From positions 30,413,001 through 30,477,000 of the forward strand of contig NC_092591.1 in the NCBI RefSeq assembly GCF_047663525.1: a DNA stretch of 64,000 nt, given 5' to 3'. Made by a program: the position numbers and the translations under genes. The notes below the pieces were generated by a model. The model did not search any database and was not told the DNA's origin. It was given only the letters and a program-made list of their open reading frames with translations. The stretch comes from Anas platyrhynchos. Its lineage: Eukaryota; Chordata; Aves; Anseriformes; Anatidae. This document shows positions 1 to 11,200 of this stretch, piece after piece. The stretch's first letter is position 1; each line of letters begins with the position of its first letter.

Positions 1-810
1 TGGCGTGGGCTTCCCACAGGCAGCAGCTCTTCCAGAACTGCTCCAGATATGGGTCCGTACCACGGGGTCCATCCCTCAGGAGAAAACTGCTCCAACCTGG
101 CTCCCCTACGGGCAGCAGATCCTGCCAGATCACCTGCTCCTGCGTGGTCTCCTCTCCACGGGCTACAGGTCCGGCCCGGAATCTGCTCCGGCAGGGGTCT
201 TCCACAGGCGGCAGCCTCCGTTGGTGCAGGGCCACCTGCTCCACCGTGGTCTCTTCCACGGGCTGCAGCGTGGAACCCTGCTCCACCGTGGTACTCCATG
301 GGCTGCAGGGGGACATCCTGCTTCACCATGGTCCTCACCACAGGCCGCAGGGGACTTCTGCTCCGGCGCCTGGAGCACCTCTCCCCCTCCTTCTACACTG
401 ACCTTGGCAGCTGCAAGGCTGTTTCCCACTCCTCTCACAACCCCAGCTGCTGTGTGGCACAGCGTTTTTTCCCTGTCTTAAATATGCTCTCACAGAGGCG
501 CAAAACAACATCGCTTATTGGCTCAGATTTGGAAAACAATGGGGCCCTTCCCAAACATGGGGCAGCTTCTAGATCTTTCTCACAGAAACCACCCCTATGG
601 CCCCCTGCTACCAAAACCTTGCCACGTAAACCCACTACAGACAGGAATAGGCAGTATTTGTTTGGCAGGTGTTGGAGCAGAGGAGGGCTAAAAGAGGAAG
701 TCACTGCAGTGGAATTATTGGAAAATATATCTTTGTGTTGCTGAAATCTGTCTGGAGTGGCACCAAAAATTACACCTGAGAAAGTTAAATAATAACCAGG
801 AGTTTGAGGA
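1..810 (+). repeat. Dispersed bird repeat, probably of LTR-element origin (fossil)
   Basis: The first 400 bases hold several degenerate units of about 40-50 bp that repeat the words CTGCTCCACCGTGGT and CCACGGGCTGCAG (for example near 237, 277 and 317). A non-coding tail of different character runs to about 810. I recognise this wording as recurrent in bird genomes and suspect an endogenous-retrovirus-derived element, but the family name is uncertain. The final part (about 655-810) has an inverted, diverged partner at about 4210-4372. Open frames here are by-products of the GC-rich repeat. It continues beyond the left edge of the window. Confidence 0.5.
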
Positions 811-1746
811 GGTATTGACTGAGTGGAAAATTTACTATAGCAAGAACATCGTTTTCATTTTAAGGTCATTTATTTAATTATATATTTTTTATCCAAAGTT
901 ATTTTTTTCTTAAAAATACGACAGAGAAATCTTCAGCATATTGGTATCAGTCCCCATTCTGTAACATCTTGATTTGTTGTACTGAAAGCCCATTTTTTAA
1001 TAGGCTGGAAAACACAGCCTTGTTGATTTGATAAATGCAGAACCAGTTGTTATTAACCCAACATATGGCTAAGTTATTTACATTTGCACACCATCTGAAA
1101 AGTAGATGTAAGAACAGCCGAAGCAAGGCTAAAATTACCCAGGGGGTTGCAGGAAAATTATCACAAACACTCACTGCGAAAGTCAAGTGAAAAAGCCAAG
1201 CCACAAGCACTCAGTTGAGAAACTCTGATAAAGAAGTATGTGATTGAGTTATTAAAAGATGGTATGATGAGTCCTCCCTGTCCTGCGGTCCTTCAGGTCA
1301 CTTCCTTTCCCACCCAAACCTGTAGGCACAGAGTTTCACAGATACATTGAGGAGAACCCTTCAGGGAAGGGTTTGTGACAGTCTTTGTGGCTTCTCCTCT
1401 CAATGTTAGCCATCTGGAAATCTGTGTCCAGTGTAAACCAGGCTTTCTCTGTACTCACTGAAGAGAGAAATGGGATAAGAAGGATGAATCAAGCTCTGTG
1501 GTGGGATGGTTCACCGCTCACGGACCATTGATGGTACGTAAAATTTAGTTTCACCTCACCTAACTTTGGCTATACAGAAGTTAGTGTCTGTTCTGTATCA
1601 GTTATTGGACCTCTCCCTATTGCCGAGTGAAAGAAATTATATAGAAATTGCTCCTGGTTCACCTTCAATGAAGATTTCAATGCGGTTTGAGCCCCATTCA
1701 ATAACTGCGATAAGGAAATGCTGCCCTGGTCACCCGCTTTCCTCAC
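811..1746. other. Intergenic, nothing recognised
   Basis: AT-rich sequence downstream of the first OR gene. No coding similarity, RNA gene or clear repeat was seen. It may hold the 3'UTR of the OR gene at 1747-2691. Confidence 0.5.
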
Positions 1747-2691
1747 TCACAGCCTTCTTCCAGCCACTCTTCTCAGGGCAGCCTTCACCTCCCTGTTCCT
1801 CAGGCTGTAGACCAAGGGGTTCATCATGGGGGTCATGATGGTATAAAATAGTGTGGCCGCTTTGTTCTCATCCAATGCATAGGTGGAGCTGGGGCGCAGG
1901 TACGTGAACAAAATTGCCCCGTAAAACATTGTGACCACCGTCAGGTGGGAGGCACAGGTGGAGAAGGCTTTTCTCCTGCTCTGAGGAGAGTGGATCCTCA
2001 GAATGGCAGGGAGGATATAGATGTAAGAGACAAAGATAACGGTCAAGGTGCTGAGACAGTTTATGCTGACGAGAGCGAGGACAACCAGCTCATAGGTGTG
2101 GGTGTCGGAGCAGGAGAGAGCAAGGAGCGGGGCGATGTCGCAGAAGTAGTGATTGATGACATAGGTCCGGCAGAAGGAGGATGTAAAGATGAAAGTGGTA
2201 TGCGTCACTGCATGCACGACGCTGATGGTGTAGGAAGCAGCCACGAGCCGGTGGCACGTCACTCTGCACATGATGGTGGGGTACAGGAGGGGCTTGCAGA
2301 TGGCCACGTACCGGTCGTAGGCCATCACAGCCAGCAAGAGGCACTCAGTGATCCCAAAAACAACGAAGAAACACAGCTGGGCTGCACACTCCGAGAAGCT
2401 AATTGTTTTGTCCTCCATCAGCATCTGTACCAGCATTTTGGGGAGGATGATGGAGGAGTAGCAGATGTCAACAAAAGCTAAGTGGCCGAGGAAATAGTAC
2501 ATGGGGGTGTGAAGACGAAGGTCGGTCCTGATTAATGCAATCAGCCCAAAGTTCCCCAGGAGTGTCACTGTGTACACGGACAGGAAAACCAGGAAAAGGG
2601 GGACCTGCAGATCCGGGTGGGTGGTCAGCCCCAAGAGAATGAACTCATGCACGTCAGTGTGATTGACAGGTGTCATTCTCCAAAAAAACAT
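1747..2691 (-). CDS. Olfactory receptor, class II, OR5/OR8/OR9-like
   Basis: This is an intact single-exon odorant GPCR of 314 aa acting in the cilia of olfactory neurons. Family landmarks are in order: the N-glycosylation site NHT at residues 10-12, TM1 GN at 46-47, the HTPMYYF stretch at 61-67, Cys102 and Cys184 for the loop disulphide, MAYDRY with DRY at 126-128, KAFSTCASH at 241-249, and [12 protein letters not shown] near the C-terminus. The longest frame starts at 2691. A second ATG at 2676 gives MTPVNHT, the usual OR spacing, and is the likelier start (309 aa). The frame has no stop or gap, so I call it functional. Subfamily assignment is from general resemblance only. Non-coding 5' exons, usual for OR genes, cannot be placed. 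Confidence 0.95.
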   Translation of the reverse strand: MFFWRMTPVNHTDVHEFILLGLTTHPDLQVPLFLVFLSVYTVTLLGNFGLIALIRTDLRLHTPMYYFLGHLAFVDICYSSIILPKMLVQMLMEDKTISFSECAAQLCFFVVFGITECLLLAVMAYDRYVAICKPLLYPTIMCRVTCHRLVAASYTISVVHAVTHTTFIFTSSFCRTYVINHYFCDIAPLLALSCSDTHTYELVVLALVSINCLSTLTVIFVSYIYILPAILRIHSPQSRRKAFSTCASHLTVVTMFYGAILFTYLRPSSTYALDENKAATLFYTIMTPMMNPLVYSLRNREVKAALRRVAGRRL

Positions 2692-4209
2692 TCAGCCTGC
2701 GGGGTAAGGATAAAGCAACAAAAAATGCCAGGGCCAGGAGGGGAGCAGAGGATACCTGGCAGCCTCAGTCCTCTGATTTTGGGCAGCTCAGCAGGACCCT
2801 CAGCTTGCCCTGTGCTGCCAAGAGGAGGCAGAGTGCTTCCCTACTGGAGCATCATGCTGAGCTTCCAACTGCTCCCAGGAGAGCCAAACCTCTTCAAAAC
2901 CATTTGAAAAGCAAACCTTAGCTCTCAAGCTAAACACTGGGAATGCCAACCTGGGCTGAGTTCAGCATTTCATCTCCAACACAGCTTCGTTATTTGTGTA
3001 CTCCTGGTGACATTTAATTCAGGTGGAAAGTCGAGACTGTGGGCATTATTCAGCAATAACCTATTTTGGTTTTGGTTTAAATTGAGATACTTAATGCATT
3101 TTGATTTTCCTTAGTCAATATCAGGTGCCTTTCAAAAAGAATTAAAGGGGGAGGAAAAAAACTTTTTTTGTTGTTTTTAAATAAAACAACATGGAACAAT
3201 TCAACTTGCAGAAGTACCTTCCCTATTGAATTTCATTTCCCTTTGCAAAGCAAAGGGGAGCAAAAGCATGGGCATTTTTCTTCTAAGTCTGATTTGAACA
3301 CACAGTTTTCATTATACATGGTGTTGACAACTCCATAGGAAAGGAAGCTCATGGTGGCACGGTGGTGGCTGGGAACTTGGATGAATAGTCAAGGCCAAAA
3401 GATCAATCACATGAGGAGCTGAGCAGGGAAGGGCGAGGAAATTATACAGTCTGCACTGAAAGCACTGGGGTCATCACCTGCTATTACAGTGGTACCTGCA
3501 GAAAGATGGGATGTCCATGTGTCTCCCTGTTTTATATCATCTAAACTTTAAATCAGTCCTCTTCCTATGTTAGTTTCCTTCCGCTATGCCCAGTCTATTT
3601 GATATAAATCAGGTATCTTAAACTTCTGGTCCTTTCTTTCACCTATCTCACTACGTTCAAGTTCATAAGACAAACAGAAAGGTGCTTATTGCAGCTCCAC
3701 GATGCCCCTTAACATCCCACTTGTTCAGAGCTGAGGACCTCACCTTGGGCATGACTTCTCCTACAGAGCTCAGATCTTCAGGTCCATGTAGTTCCTTCAG
3801 CAACTGGGATGACTTTGTTTGCTTCTCCAGAAGAAATGACCAAGGCCATAGTTCATCTCCAAACAGGTGTTGGGAGTGCTTTTTAGTGATCATTCCTTAA
3901 GCACAGCACTGAGAATGATTGTTGAATGATTTTTTAGTGACCAAATAGTATTTATATCAATTTCTGTGACGTTGGAGGCATTTCACTCCATGGAGACTAG
4001 AAACTTGACAACAAGCAAAATCCTCTCGGAATACAAATTTCTTGATCTGCAGGTTCACTAATGAAGCCCACGAATAATTTGTTTTGAATATCTGGATTTA
4101 AGCAGTTGTTCTCTCCCTTCTCCCATACGGAGGAAAGGGAGTGGATGAAAACCAAAACACTTATACATGATTCACCAAAAGAAAAAAAAAAAAAGAAAAA
4201 ACTTTCTTC
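2692..4209. other. Intergenic between OR loci
   Basis: AT-rich sequence without recognisable genes. Short open frames here have no family motifs. Confidence 0.5.
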
Positions 4210-4372
4210 CATAGTCACACCTGTCTGTTATCTAACTTTCTCTGTATTCTTTTTAGTGCCACTCTAGCTAGATTTTGGCAACGCAAACATATTTCTTCCA
4301 ATCATTTCTACTGTGACGAACTCCCTGGGTCAGCACCCTCTTGCTCCAATACACACCTCAAACAAACATAGA
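4210..4372 (-). repeat. Inverted, truncated copy of the 655-810 repeat segment
   Basis: The reverse complement of this stretch lines up with 655-810 over about 140 bp. Shared words in the same order are a TTTGTTTG block, TTGGAGCA, ATTGGAA, a TGTTTGCGTTGC-like block, AGAGTGGCAC and GAGAAAGTTA. Similarity fades on both sides, so this is a dispersed-repeat copy rather than part of a larger inverted duplication of the OR locus. Confidence 0.6.
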
Positions 4373-5784
4373 TTTTTGCCTCTGCTGGCTTTGCTGTGAT
4401 TGCTTCACCTCTGCTTGTCTACTACCTCAATATGTTTTCTACTATCTTAGAGATCCAAGCAGCTGTCCATCTAAAAAAATGTTTAAATAATAAAAAATCC
4501 CATCTGCATGATGGCATCTATTGCAACATTTTCCAGCACGTGTCCAATGTGGTTTTGAAGGTAAGAAAAGTGCCATCAGCCTGAAATATCATGAAGTCTG
4601 ACAGATTGGGTCTGTATTACTGTTTTAATTCTCTCTCCTTATTCTGTTCATTAAATCTTAGTCACTCAGAAAATATGTAAAAACACAATCTGTGCTCAAA
4701 TATACAGCAATACCAAAAATCCTGTAATGAATTTTAATATAAAAGAATGCAGAAAACAGCCTATAAATACACACACGCACACACACACACCAAAAACAAA
4801 AACAAAAACAAAAACAACAAACAAACAAAAAAAAACCACAGTGAGAGTCTTCATGGCTTCTTTCCCAGAGACACCTGCCAGAGCTTTTGGACTCCAGCTC
4901 CCCAAAATGAAGAAAGACATGGAGGCAAAATCTCAGTGCTGACAGGATGAGCGTGGAATTGTTCAAAGGAACAAAAGAAAGAAATGGCAAGGTGTGAGAT
5001 GAATCACTGAGTGGCATTAGCATGTGGTGCATATGTTAGTGCTAGTCACCACAAATGGTCCCCTTGATGTGCGTGGGGTTTCTTACCCCGCATCCCCTGC
5101 AGGACTCTGGGAAAGAATACCAAAGCCAGACTGGAAGCAGAAAGTGGTGGTTTATTTTTCTTTAAATCAACATTTTGTTTTGAGAAATGAAAATCTAATT
5201 ATGGGGTGGTAGCGTGTGTTGTTTTTTTTTTTCTCTTTCAGACTATCTACTGCTACCTCAGCATTTGTGCTTGACTCAGCATTGAGTCTGAGCATGATTT
5301 AGCTGAATGTTGTACAAACTTCTTCATCTGATCATTCTTCATCCTGTCACTGGATTCTCTAGGAAACAATCCATCTTGCTCCAAAATAAACACCCTAAAT
5401 AGCTTATCTGAATACTTCCTGGAAGTTCACACTTCTCCCCATTGACTACTGAGTTGCCATTGACAGGTGTTGTCTTGGAGGTGGCCATTGACCTATCAAG
5501 GGTGTGATGTTAGGTGAGAAGAGCCTTGTCTGCAGTGTCAGACCCTCTGGGCTTTCCTGCAATCATGTCATGCAGACCAGAACAACAGATGTTTCAAAAG
5601 GACCCATCTCTCATCTAATAGCAGGGAGTTTGGGCCCTATTAAAACAAAAACATGTCTTTCAACTTCTCTGAGATTCAGAATGTCCCCAGGACCACCATG
5701 AATTATCCTTTCACCCCAAGGCCATAGCTTATTTGTGCCCTTTGCCTTTTGTCCCACTCACAGAGACACACTTTCACTAAGAGA
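4373..5784. other. Intergenic with CA and AAAAC microsatellite
   Basis: A compound simple repeat, (CA)n followed by (CAAAAA)n and (AAAC)n-like units, lies at about 4768-4835. A poly-T tract sits near 5220. No gene is seen before the degenerate OR that begins at 5785. Confidence 0.6.
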
Positions 5785-6525
5785 ATGACAAGAAGAAACA
5801 GGCCAGTGGTGGAAGAGATCATTCTTTAGGGAACTGCAGGTGTTCAGGAGTTGCAGGTGGCTCTCTTTGTGCTGTTTCTTCTTGTCTATGTCACCTCCTT
5901 GGTGGGAACCTTAGCACGAACACGTTTGTCAGGCTCAACTTGGGACCGTGCCTCTTCCTCTGCCACCTCTGTCTGCTAGATCTTGTCAGGTCCTTAGCGG
6001 TTGCTCCCAAAATGCTGGTGAATTGCTTTGCAGAAAGGAAAGCCACCTCCATGCTGGGGTGTGCTGCACAGTTCTACTTTCGTGGGGTCTGCATGGTCAT
6101 TGAGTGTTCCCTGCTGGCTGCAATGGCCTGTGAGTGCTACATGGCCATCTGCAACCCTTTGCTGTATGTGGTCACCATGTCATCCATCACTTGTGCAACT
6201 TTCCCCCACTCTGACACCATCTCTGTGCTCATCTTCACATCCTGTGCCTCCATCCTGGCCGTCATCCTGAAATACACGCTCTGCTGAGCAGCAGCACAAA
6301 GCCTTCTCTACCTGTGCTGCCTGCCTCACTGCCTCACCCTCTACTATGGCTCCTTCTTCATTTATGCCTGGCCCAGCTCTGCCTATGTTCTGGGGAGGGA
6401 CAAGGTGGTCTCTGTGCTTTACACCATGGTGATGCCTATGCTGAACCCCTTCATATACACCCTGGCGAGCCAGGATGAGAAGGATGCACTGAAGAGACTG
6501 GTGAAGAGACAAACAGCTTCTTAAC
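5785..6525 (+). pseudogene. Olfactory receptor pseudogene
   Basis: Plus-strand OR remnant, opposite in orientation to the five intact genes. Recognisable pieces in order are: an N-terminus from ATG 5785; TM1 from 5849 (LQVALFVLFLLVYVTSLVG); TM2-TM3 in a second frame (PKMLVNCFAERK, CAAQFYF, then MACECYMAICNPLLYVV); TM5-like [15 protein letters not shown]; and TM7 [13 protein letters not shown], ending at TAA 6523-6525. The DRY motif reads ECY. About 70 residues covering the end of TM4, extracellular loop 2 and the start of TM5 are missing between residues equivalent to MSSITCA and ISVLIF. At least two or three frame changes separate the pieces. It cannot make a seven-helix receptor. Confidence 0.9.
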
Positions 6526-9500
6526 AGAAGAAAAGTAAGGGTTACACGTCCCCAAAGATGTGTAGAGCAAGAAGGAAGTGTTCCTATCTTCTCTTGTTTG
6601 TGTTTTATTTTTGCTTTCACAGTCGGTGCAAGATGATGTAACAAAGGAGCATAAGCACTTTAGATCCTGAAGTGCTGGCTGATGGACAGGAGGTGTCACT
6701 GTGCAGACAGACTTCCTCTCCTCCCCATATGTAATTTATATTAGTACTACAAAATGGGATCTCATCTGTGGCTAGCCTGGTTGTTTACATGATGAACTGT
6801 ACATCAGCTTCTTCGAGCTGGGCTTTATCTGCATTAAATATTCCTTACTTAGGCCCAAATCAGTAGCTCACTCAGAGCACCTTATAGCATGAATACTACA
6901 TCTCTGCTCCTGAACAATCTGTTATTTCTTTCCAATGCTGTATTGCACCTTATAAACATGTTTTTCATAGTCTTAGATTATTTTCCCCTGTGAAATGTTC
7001 ACATCACTGTGTATAGTGCGAGTCAGATTTGAAGAATTGATGTTAGGAAGTGCAGAGGCCTCTGAGAATGAACTCAGTCACCTGAACATAGACTCTAACA
7101 CCATGGAGATGCCTCCAGGTCTCCCTCTGATCTTTCAGATGCTGTTCCAGTGGTCTGACTCCTCTGAAGGCTATATGGCATATATGTCAAACATGTGCCA
7201 GTGTCTTTTGCACAGCAAGTGGTACAAGAAGAAACCTTGGGGGCAACCAAACTCTGGCCTGCTTCTTTCCTGAAACACACATTTCCAGCGTCACTTGTAG
7301 GAAGACAAACAAGAAAGATAAAGTTGTTTCCAAGTTATTAAAGTACTTTATTTTCCTTTATAAAGTTTTAGTCCAACTGAAAGGAAAAAAAAAAAAAAAA
7401 AAGAAGAAGACGAAAAAAAAAAAAGCTTATTTTTATTATAAGGACTCAGACGGGTGGTGGGGTTAGAAGGATCAAAGCAGATCCATCTCCTTCAAATGTA
7501 GAAAAATAGAAATTAAGTCAGTGTTCCTTCTCCCTCTCCATGATCAAAAAGGCTTTATTTCCATTGGTTCTTGTTCAGGCAAATTGTGCAGTTTAGAGAT
7601 GACCTCCTCCATTCCTTCCCCCACCACACTTTCGTTTGCATCACAGGCTGGGGGTCAGGCTGTAGAGCTGGGTTCCTCTTGGATGAAACAAAACTGAAAG
7701 TGGCTTCTAAAGCACTTCATCTTCCAGTGGGTGTTCAAATGCTGTGACCAGAACAAATTTAATACAAAGAAAACTGTCCTGAAATGTGTTAGCCATAGGT
7801 AGCAGGTCCTTGGCGCTGGCCCTTCCAGAGCTGCTCCTGTTGCACCACAACTGTCTTAACCACCTGTCTTAAAACGTGATAAAACTTCTATTCCCTCATA
7901 CTTTAGAGGTATCTTGGCTAATTATCTCATATTTAGACAAAGGATTTTTAGATGTTGTGAGCCAGGTGAATCCAATCTTGAGCTTATTCACCAATCCTAA
8001 CTTCTTAGTGGTAGGAAACACATTTGTGACAACAGGTGAAGGGTGGAGAATGTACGTTTAGTACTTCAACTTGCCTCACAGTCTAAGAAATAATAAAGAC
8101 ACAAGAAAGTCATTCCTAAGACAAGTGACACCAATAAATTCAAGGTCTGAGGAGTCCTTGAAGAGGTTCTCAGGTGAGCAGAAGTATGAGGAGCTTCCCC
8201 AGCTCCCTCCATCAGAGCCTGTGTACCACCCAGCTCTGCAGCCCTACTGCCATACCCAGCAGGGTTTTAGGATCAAGGCTGGGGTCACCACTTGGCATGT
8301 GCTTTCCTGCCCAGGGCCAACTCCAACTTTCACCACACTTAAGAGAATTTTGAAATTATTACTTGGTTTCGGTGTTTTGTGTGGTGTTTTTTGACATGGA
8401 TCAAAAGCAGGCAGGGACAAACAATCCAATTAGTGAGAACCAACAGAAGCTTGGCCTACAGAAAGCCCTTCCAGCAGACCTTGGGCTCTGGGCTCTTGTC
8501 ACACAGGGGGTTAAGATTATTTCCATCACAAGTGATGCTGCCCTTCTTCCCAGAGCAAGAAGTGCTCTTTGGAGACCAACCACCCTTCGAGGAGCCATTG
8601 GCTTAACAAGTCCTTCTGGGGCTTACAAAGAAAGTTTCCTAATCACCCTGAAAGCTTCTCGGAGGGCTTGTAGTCAACTTCACTCATTCTTCTTAACAAG
8701 GCATGAGAGACTAATTAGCAGGGACTAACAAGAAAGAAACTTTATTCCTTGTTAACGACAAAGAGCAACTCTACATCTACTTTGTTTGTCAGAGTTAGTG
8801 CAGGCTCCAAAACGAAGAGCTGGAGGTCAGTGTGTTGGTGTGTGACACATTAAGGGCAATTGTCTGGGCCTGGCTGCCTGCAGATGGATGCTCCTCCAAG
8901 CTCTCCTGATTAAAGCCCCTGCCTCTCATCCCTGAAGTTAACTCCCCACCTCCAGGCTGAGGTCTTCTTTCCTTGGTGGGATCATGCAGTGACCAAGCAG
9001 CACCATCACCTCCTCATTGAGGAGGTATTGTGTTGTGCATGGTGGGAGCACTGGTTATGGTGGAAGCTTCTGCCACGCTGGTCTTGGGTCTGCTTGGGAT
9101 CACTTCTCTATTTTTCTATCACATTTGTTCCTATTCAGTACTCTTTCCTCTCCTATTGGTTGAGTGGGTTAGCTTAACTATAATTACTAAAGCTTGTTAG
9201 TCAACCTAATGTATCTTATGGTTTATTTTAGAGGAAAAATTACACAACTGTACAACACCAAGCTAAAGCAGTCAGCAATCATACAATAAAAATAAGCTCA
9301 AAGTGCCAGGATAGGGAGCAGGCACCTTCACCATTGTGCACAGTTGTCTGACCCTTGAGCAGGTTGCAGGCACTGCAGAAGTTTCTGAGAAAAAAATTGC
9401 AAACACAGCTGCAGTCAAAATAAGTCCTTGTTGCGGCAAAATGTTGTTATAAAGCCCAGTGTCTGCTGCTATGACCGGTGACGCTGCATTATCTGGGCCA

Positions 9501-10222
9501 CAGGGCTTCCGCAAAGCAGTGGTGGCAGGAGGAAGGAAACAGGGCTTTGGAGGAAGTTTCTGGGAAGACAGTGCCTAACTCAACAGCACAGGCCAAGTTC
9601 CTCCTGTAGCCCATGTCAGGAGGTAGGCAGTAAGTGCCTCAGTGGCTGGATCATCTGTGGGCACACTTTTTTTTTACCAGCTAAAGATTAGAAAGGCAAC
9701 CTGGGAAGAACTTTATGAGATGGGACAAAGCTGTACTCCTGTGTCACACAGTCAGTGGGAAATGAATCTTGGTCTGCTGGCTAGAGGACCATGTTTCATA
9801 GTCAACCAGCTGTAACGCTCTATGTGTGTTCACCAGAAATGTGCCTGTTCTTTGGCATTAAAAGACCTCTTGTCATCATTTTCATGCTGAAAGCAACAGC
9901 TGTTATTTCTTCTTGCTGCTCAAGACAACAGTGGTAATGCATTCTCAGACCACAAAGGGTCAAAAGGGCTTCGGTTCCTGAAAATCTTATCAGACAAAGT
10001 AACTAATGCATCCCTGACTGAGCAAGGTCAATAAATGGCCTAATCCAAGAGCAGCTCATGAGCAGGCATTTAGGAACAAAGTAGAGATTTACCAGTACTT
10101 CTGTCCCCTTGCTCATCAGTTTATTGGAGAGCACTACATCTTCCATTACCACCGCTGCAGAAATGGAGAGGTATAGACAGTTCTGAGAAGATCTCTCAAT
10201 TCCTCTGACTCACCAGGAAAAA
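6526..10222. other. Intergenic, no gene recognised
   Basis: About 3.7 kb of mostly AT-rich DNA. A purine-rich poly-A/GAAGA tract is at about 7383-7425. No OR fragment, RNA gene or confident transposable element was seen. Short open frames lack family motifs. Confidence 0.5.
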
Positions 10223-11200
10223 CTACCTGTCAGAGGAACGCTTCCTCTCCATCACCCTCCCCAGAGCATCCTTCACCTCCTTGTTCCTCAGGCTGTAGAT
10301 GAGGGGGTTCAGCATGGGGGTCACCACGGTGTAGAACACAGAGGCCACCTTGTCCAGGTCCTGGGAATGCCTGGAGCTGGGTCGTGAGTACATGGATGCA
10401 GCAGATCCATAGAAGAGGGTCACAGCAGCCAGGTGGGACGCACATGTGGAGAAGGCTTTGCGTTTGCCGGCAGCTGAGGGCATCCTGAGGACAGTGGCCA
10501 GGATGTAGGTGTAGGAGATGAGGATGGTCAGACTGGTGACAAACAGGTTGAATCCCACCACAACGAACATCACGACTTCGTTGATGGTGGGATCTGTGCA
10601 AGAGATGGCATACAGCGGGGGCCCCTCACAGTAGAAGTGATTGATGACATTGGAGCCACAGAAGGACAGCCGAAGTGCCACCCCTGTGTGAATGGTGGCA
10701 TTCAGAACCCCAGCAAGGTATGAGCCAGCGACCAGCCATGCACAAACCCTGCTGGACATGGAGATCACGTAGAGCAGAGGGCTGCAGATGGCCACGTAGC
10801 GGTCATAGGCCATCACGGCCAAGAGGTAGCACTCAGTGGTGGCAAAGACAGCGTAGAAATAAAATTGTGCAAGGCACGCAGAGTGAGAAATGACCTTCCT
10901 TGATGCCAGGAGGTCTGAGAGCAGTCTGGGGGTGATTGAGGAAGAATAGCAGATGTCAAGGAAGGACAAGCTGCTCAGGAAGAAATACATGGGAGTGTGG
11001 AGTTGGGAGTCCAGCCTGATCAACACAATCATCGCCAGATTGCCTAGCAAAGTGACCATGTAGATCACCAAGAAGACCATAAAGAGGACAGCCTGGACAT
11101 CCCTGCGCTCTGAGAATCCCGAGAGCACAAATTCATCACTGGGGGTGTGATTTCCCCTGGCCGACATCATAACAGTCACTGTAGGAAAGCAGAGATGCAA
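10223..11200 (-). CDS. Olfactory receptor, class II, OR5/8/9-like
   Basis: Intact single-exon OR. The longest frame is 325 aa from 11200. Two adjacent ATGs at 11170 and 11167 give MMSARGNHT, and 11167 places the glycosylation site NHT at residues 6-8 as usual, for a 314-aa protein. Landmarks in the 314-aa numbering are the HTPMYFF stretch near 57-63, DRY at 122-124 within [10 protein letters not shown], then [10 protein letters not shown] and [12 protein letters not shown]. The C-terminal tail is basic ([11 protein letters not shown]). No inactivating change is seen. The role is odorant binding and Golf coupling, by family. Confidence 0.95.
   Translation of the reverse strand: MHLCFPTVTVMMSARGNHTPSDEFVLSGFSERRDVQAVLFMVFLVIYMVTLLGNLAMIVLIRLDSQLHTPMYFFLSSLSFLDICYSSSITPRLLSDLLASRKVISHSACLAQFYFYAVFATTECYLLAVMAYDRYVAICSPLLYVISMSSRVCAWLVAGSYLAGVLNATIHTGVALRLSFCGSNVINHFYCEGPPLYAISCTDPTINEVVMFVVVGFNLFVTSLTILISYTYILATVLRMPSAAGKRKAFSTCASHLAAVTLFYGSAASMYSRPSSRHSQDLDKVASVFYTVVTPMLNPLIYSLRNKEVKDALGRVMERKRSSDR

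Noticed and set aside
5-744. Overlapping open frames at the left edge
   Set aside because: They fall in the dispersed repeat. Several frames are open at once and none has protein-like motifs.
8071-9514. Possible LTR-like or gene fragments
   Set aside because: I looked for terminal repeats, primer-binding-like words and conserved peptides and found nothing that can be supported.
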